From Armatimonadota bacterium (GTDB lineage: Bacteria; Armatimonadota; UBA5829; DTLH01), in the NCBI GenBank assembly GCA_029551395.1, contig JAKPFN010000032.1, forward strand, positions 1 to 36,351: a stretch of DNA of 36,351 nucleotides. Direction: 5' to 3'. Below the pieces are notes generated by a model. It had not been told where the DNA came from and ran no database searches. It saw only the letters and a program-made list of their open reading frames with translations. How positions within the stretch are numbered: the first letter of the stretch is position 1; every line of letters starts with the position of its first letter. Shown here piece after piece: positions 34,101 through 36,351 of the stretch. The position numbers and the translations under genes are program-made.

Positions 34101-34217
34101 AAGGAAGGGACGAACGAGATCGAAATCCGAGTTGCAAATTCGATGCACAACCTGCTCGTAATGGAGCCAAAGGTATCCGGGCTTATCGGGAAGGTTGAGA
34201 TTGTAGAACTTCAGTAG
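31137..34217 (+). CDS. GH106-like alpha-L-rhamnosidase family glycoside hydrolase
   Basis: A 1026-residue glycosidase. The N-terminal part has the GH106 opening: RLAPFWFLNHEL, GGFILHPRHGL, LSEEWMNRM and YLYDENNWPSG (about 83-93). It continues into a TIM-barrel-like region with GIFTDEPAM, FIGHVACEGEF and VMSEAFG acidic clusters that could contain the catalytic acids. The C-terminal 220 residues include a galactose-binding-like beta-sandwich (GSWGYGWHEYITEF to TNEIEIRVANSMHNLL). GH106 enzymes remove terminal alpha-L-rhamnose, for example from pectin side chains. No signal peptide is present at the chosen ATG, so it may act on imported oligosaccharide. A strong promoter and ribosome site precede it, and a long terminator follows. 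Confidence 0.8.
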   Translation: MDLESLKKEFSNPASTYRLAPFWFLNHELEDSELTWQINEMNRKGVGGFILHPRHGLITPYLSEEWMNRMDTCIKEADKLRMKAYLYDENNWPSGPVDGELIEKYPDYNMSGCFLSQEWIVQGGKRLKEQIDFVDGLIAIVAVPVGRGKRLEGLPQSAVSLVEFLNDKTLDWTAPAGSKWQVMVFTRKFLKPYGFFGGYLDTLSRQAVAKFIEMTHEKYAERFADYFGGTVDGIFTDEPAMSYNPDPAVPWTPTLPSEFNWRNGYDIIGALPAVFKDAGPVTAQLRCDFHKTTTELYAQAFFKQIYEWCDKRRLNFIGHVACEGEFYCHTRNQGDFFQGAKYMHFGGVDFLTESTWPDVEKPGRLNNLIGPKLASSAAHIYGKPRVMSEAFGLASVWQIDLRNLKWMTDWQIALGVNLIEPHAFYYSIQGFRKWECPPGEFYQSSFWPYYDTYADYTARLCSALAGGFHVADVAVVFPVRAMWSAINPQGYETDNIVKTFEKVTSALLQAGFDFDIVPEETLVYNMDPTDLEHFDSLEQYKAIIIPECTTLLEETAHFLGICIQDGNAVLACGDVPKTLVTDSAHDWAGTFMTPELLADQFNLEYDWGSGEMKRRRSSIEPDALSAIIPAVADRPLEDVTQAVSTSLRELIHPDVIVRAKGENKPYVADIVHCHYQRGDVDFIFLVNTSRTEAYQTTVWVNALGVPALWDARTGDVKLIESYEFENEMLKLTLDFEPTQAHLISISPVEIWEPSKSLEKQGKEKVTQLGDEWEFSTLKPNVLPLADWRFSMGGGAHGSWGYGWHEYITEFECDTKLSEAKLLIDGLLTEKLWRRSTPIHVEITLNDQPVKEFEQGSYLDHLIREADVSGLVKQGKNTLKIRTNTELAPAGSLTDPAYLIGNFALEGKPGSWKLVKEPGKVKTGSWAEQGYPYFSGIGSYRQKIKLAAPKGKVMLRMEKPADMAEVLVNGKQAGVLPWEPWQVEITDFIKEGTNEIEIRVANSMHNLLVMEPKVSGLIGKVEIVELQ

Positions 34218-34228
34218 GAAAAACACTC

Positions 34229-34263
34229 AGGCATAAGGCTCGGGCTATCCGGGCCTTATGCCT
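34229..34263 (+). terminator. Terminator of the GH106-like gene
   Basis: 15-bp stem AGGCATAAGGCTCGG / CCGGGCCTTATGCCT (34229-34243, 34249-34263) with one G-T wobble and a 5-nt loop. The T-run after it is weak (CTAATCTTT). Confidence 0.8.
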
Positions 34264-34411
34264 CTAATCTTTAAGCACAAGGTTTTCGACTACTGATTCC
34301 TTCAATCACCGCCTTGAACTCCTATTCTCCAAACTCAAAGCAAGGAGTTTTTAAGCGGATGGAGAACGGAGATATATAGATTGAGAGTCAGCCGTCAGAT
34401 GGAGGATAACA

Positions 34412-35182
34412 ATGAAGCTGAATTACAGCTTGAGCATGTGGAATTATGAGGCATACACAAGGCCAAAGACGCTTGAAGAGGCCGTTGCTGAAGCCAGGAG
34501 ATCGGGCTACGGCGTTGAAGTCTGGCCCAGTTGGAAAGATGATATAAACCTGTTCGCGCCCAAAAACCGGGAAAGGTTAGTACGAATGCTCCAGGATGTG
34601 TCCTCCAGCCTGCATGGCGGTGGTGATGTAGTAACAATCAAGCAGCACATGACCCAGATAGATGCTGCTTATGATACAAAAAGCCCTGTTATCGTCGTTC
34701 ATTCGGACAGCCTGGGGCTTGTCGAGCATGGGGCAGATGACTACGGGCTTGCTCGTGATGTGGTGGCTTATGCCAAAGAAAAAGGTGTGACCATTGCCCT
34801 GGAGAACGGAACCGGGTCAGCCAGATTGGATAAGCTCACATCAGCGCTGGAAGCAGTAGATGATCTCAGGATTTGCCTGGATATTGGGCATGTGTATGTT
34901 ATGCACGATCATCCAATCCGTGAATACTTATCCCGGCTCGGCACTCGGATTGCTCATCTCCATCTGCAGGATATCTATATGGTCCCAGGCACCCGTAGAG
35001 CAAAAGGCGATTCTCACCGAACACCAGGCCAGTGTGATATCCCCATTTCAGATTGGCAGCTTTTTATCTCTACACTTAAAAAGATTAATTTCAACGGATT
35101 TGCAGTCTTTGAAGTAAGACCGTTTACGCCGGATGAGATAGCAGGTCAGGCCGTCGAGTTTATCGAGTCCATAGGAAGTTAA
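34412..35182 (+). CDS. Sugar-phosphate isomerase/epimerase-like TIM-barrel protein
   Basis: A 256-residue protein of the AP-endonuclease-2/xylose-isomerase-like TIM-barrel superfamily. The metal-site pattern is clear: ALENG (Glu, about 131), CLDIGH (Asp/His, about 151-154), HLHLQD and the closing VFEVRP (Glu). Members interconvert ketoses, epimerise hexose derivatives or act on inositols; this one's substrate cannot be read. It follows the GH106-like gene on the same strand but is separated from it by a strong terminator. A good GGAGG ribosome site lies just before the ATG. A role in processing sugars released by the neighbour enzymes is plausible inference. Confidence 0.8.
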   Translation: MKLNYSLSMWNYEAYTRPKTLEEAVAEARRSGYGVEVWPSWKDDINLFAPKNRERLVRMLQDVSSSLHGGGDVVTIKQHMTQIDAAYDTKSPVIVVHSDSLGLVEHGADDYGLARDVVAYAKEKGVTIALENGTGSARLDKLTSALEAVDDLRICLDIGHVYVMHDHPIREYLSRLGTRIAHLHLQDIYMVPGTRRAKGDSHRTPGQCDIPISDWQLFISTLKKINFNGFAVFEVRPFTPDEIAGQAVEFIESIGS

Positions 35183-35198
35183 CAGTATTACAATAAAA

Positions 35199-35231
35199 GG
35201 CGGCAGACTCCGATAATCGGAATCTGCCGCC
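35199..35231 (-). terminator. Terminator between the isomerase and LTxxQ genes
   Basis: Near-perfect palindrome built on GGCGGCAGA/TCTGCCGCC with inner CCGAT/ATCGG and a 2-nt mismatch. TTTTATTGTAAT follows on the minus strand, so it best terminates the LTxxQ gene, with some function possible for the + strand gene. Confidence 0.8.
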
Positions 35232-35274
35232 CTTCCACAATGCCGTCTGGTGTGCACGGCCATATAGTCAAAAA

Positions 35275-36015
35275 TTACCTGACGAGCCTTCTAACGCCGC
35301 CCATCTTCTGGGTTTTCTGCTGCCGGTGCTGTGCGCAGAACTGATTGAATTGGTTTCTCTGTTCAGGAGTAAGAACCGACATCACCTGTTCATGTGTCCG
35401 TTCCCGTATTATTTTGATCCTGTCCTGCTTGGCTCTGTCCGTGAGTTCAGTGTTTGTCTTTACATCTCTGACAGCTACCATTGCCCTCTGATGGATAGCT
35501 GCAATCTGTTCTTTCTGTTCCTGGGTCAGGTTCAACTGTTCAAAGCACTGCTGCATTCTAAGATGAGCGCCCTGGCGCTGGCCTGCTTTCTGCTTCATAA
35601 AACGCTGGGCTTTTGCCTGCTGCTCAGGTGTGAGTATCTGAAAAATCTCCCGCTTCATATCCTGCCGAAGTTCCTGCCTGCGGGCACGCTTCTCTTCGGG
35701 AAACAGGTTGGACTGCATTATACGCTGAGCCTGCTGTCTGTGTGACTCGACAATACTCTGGATAGCCTGTCTCTGGTCAGGGGTCAGATTGAGCTTAGCG
35801 GCGATTCTTGCTGCACCCATCTGTTTGTTGCCCAATCGGCCTGCACGCATTTTCTGGCCATCAGCAGGCTGATGCTGACGCTGTCGCTTCATCTGCTGAC
35901 CTGCCTGCCCTGCCTGCCCCATACGCGGCGCTGCAAAGGCTGTTCCGAGTACAATTCCTAAAGCCATGACTACTGCTAAAGCAATCATGGCCGGTTTTCT
36001 AAAATATGTTTTCAC
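35275..36015 (-). CDS. Periplasmic LTxxQ (Spy/CpxP-like) protein with duplicated unit
   Basis: A 246-residue exported, very basic, Gln/Arg-rich helical protein. A signal peptide (to about residue 28, cleaving near AFA-AP) and a Gln/Lys-rich linker precede two Spy-type helical units, each bounded by LTxxQ motifs: 77-81 and 128-132, then 163-167 and 215-219. Spy and CpxP have one such unit of about 90-120 residues; here it is doubled. Spy-like proteins are periplasmic, ATP-independent chaperones or stress sensors. The start is GTG 36015 with GGAGG 8 nt upstream. A -10-like TATATT lies at 36123-36118 on the minus strand, with a weak -35. A dyad ACCTGA/TCAGGT (36069-36074, 36084-36089) lies in the leader. 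Confidence 0.88.
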   Translation of the reverse strand: MKTYFRKPAMIALAVVMALGIVLGTAFAAPRMGQAGQAGQQMKRQRQHQPADGQKMRAGRLGNKQMGAARIAAKLNLTPDQRQAIQSIVESHRQQAQRIMQSNLFPEEKRARRQELRQDMKREIFQILTPEQQAKAQRFMKQKAGQRQGAHLRMQQCFEQLNLTQEQKEQIAAIHQRAMVAVRDVKTNTELTDRAKQDRIKIIRERTHEQVMSVLTPEQRNQFNQFCAQHRQQKTQKMGGVRRLVR

Positions 36016-36205
36016 GTAAACTTCCTCCCAACTAATTGCTGGACTTCAGAAGTTTAGACGAAGCTGTTACCTGATGGTTACACTCAGGTCTTCTGAATCT
36101 CTAACGGAACGGAGACAAATATACACAAAACTTCCGCCCGATGAATGGGAGAGATGCCGAATCAAGTTCACTACCATCCCACAATTTTGGGAAATGACCT
36201 ACCCT

Positions 36206-36351
36206 CGGGCTAAATTTGCAATTTAGCCCGGAAGAATAGCCAAGGGATTTGCAATCCCGGTCTTTTGTGCTTCAAACCATAATCCGGAATCTCAGATTCC
36301 TCTGCAATATGTTCGGGAAGGATTGCAAATCCCTACCGAGAAGAATTAGTC
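36206..36351. repeat. Interspersed multi-hairpin repeat, copy C (runs off the window)
   Basis: Hairpin 1 matches copy B exactly (CGGGCTAAATT/AATTTAGCCCG; 36206-36216, 36220-36230), within a 31-nt identical stretch. Hairpin 2 is GGGATT/AATCCC (36244-36249, 36253-36258). Hairpin 3 is GGAATC/GATTCC (36286-36291, 36295-36300). Hairpin 4 is present but imperfect near 36312-36340. The spacers between hairpins differ from A and B while the stems are mostly kept. Confidence 0.8.

Noticed and set aside
1-36351. tRNA or rRNA genes
   Set aside because: No cloverleaf with the T-loop GGTTCGAATCC-type core and no rRNA-like stretch was seen on either strand.

Overview
The window reads as chromosomal DNA of an uncultured-type diderm bacterium of mid G+C content. 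Nothing in it is plasmid- or phage-like. Lipoprotein and Sec signal peptides, an LTxxQ periplasmic protein, an M48 lipoprotein and MscS point to a cell with a periplasm. Consensus sigma-70 promoters, a c-di-AMP riboswitch, several promoters placed for leaderless transcripts and large secreted multi-domain proteins suggest a Terrabacteria lineage. Armatimonadota is my best guess, from general knowledge of where such secreted architectures occur. No marker gene in the window settles the phylum.

Layout. 1-4930 (+): a small double-CxxC protein behind a CsoR-type operator, an alpha/beta hydrolase, a membrane-anchored J-domain protein and a heparinase II/III-like polysaccharide lyase. 5004-8603 (-): full-length SMC. 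8640-9395: a debris-filled intergenic region with hairpins, a 19-bp tandem repeat, the 3' end of a lost aldehyde dehydrogenase gene and copy A of an interspersed multi-hairpin repeat. 9396-14749 (+): SpoU rRNA methyltransferase, a secreted zincin and MscS. 14762-18321 (-): inorganic pyrophosphatase, a TPR protein, a secreted two-repeat protein and a NlpC/P60 wall hydrolase under a c-di-AMP riboswitch. 18593-22906 (+): a 1437-residue gingipain-like (C25) peptidase. 23049-24989 (-): DinG-type helicase. 25000-25631: repeat copy B. 25632-27498 (-): operon of coiled-coil membrane protein, M48 lipoprotein and glycosyltransferase. 27963-31033 (+): GT-C-type membrane protein, then a translationally coupled pair (membrane protein and GT2-Rossmann fusion). 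31137-35182 (+): GH106-like glycosidase and TIM-barrel isomerase/epimerase. 35275-36015 (-): LTxxQ protein, followed by repeat copy C running off the end.

How the genes fit together. Housekeeping genes (smc, ppa, spoU-type methyltransferase, dinG) are interleaved with envelope and polysaccharide genes. The two secreted peptidases carry the same C-terminal pair of beta-rich modules, so they probably share an extracellular location or partner. The heparinase-like lyase, GH106-like enzyme and sugar isomerase are consistent with breakdown of acidic or rhamnose-containing polysaccharide. The glycosyltransferases are consistent with surface glycan synthesis.

The most noteworthy signals are: (1) the interspersed repeat, a string of hairpins sharing one AT-rich core between different GC arms, two copies of which differ at 2 of 98 aligned positions; (2) -10 boxes 6-7 nt before the start codons of four genes, implying leaderless mRNAs; (3) the c-di-AMP riboswitch with a 12-bp inverted repeat between its promoter and aptamer; (4) a terminator-like hairpin plus T6 directly abutting the ppa start codon; (5) a CsoR-like operator in front of an orphan double-CxxC mini-protein.
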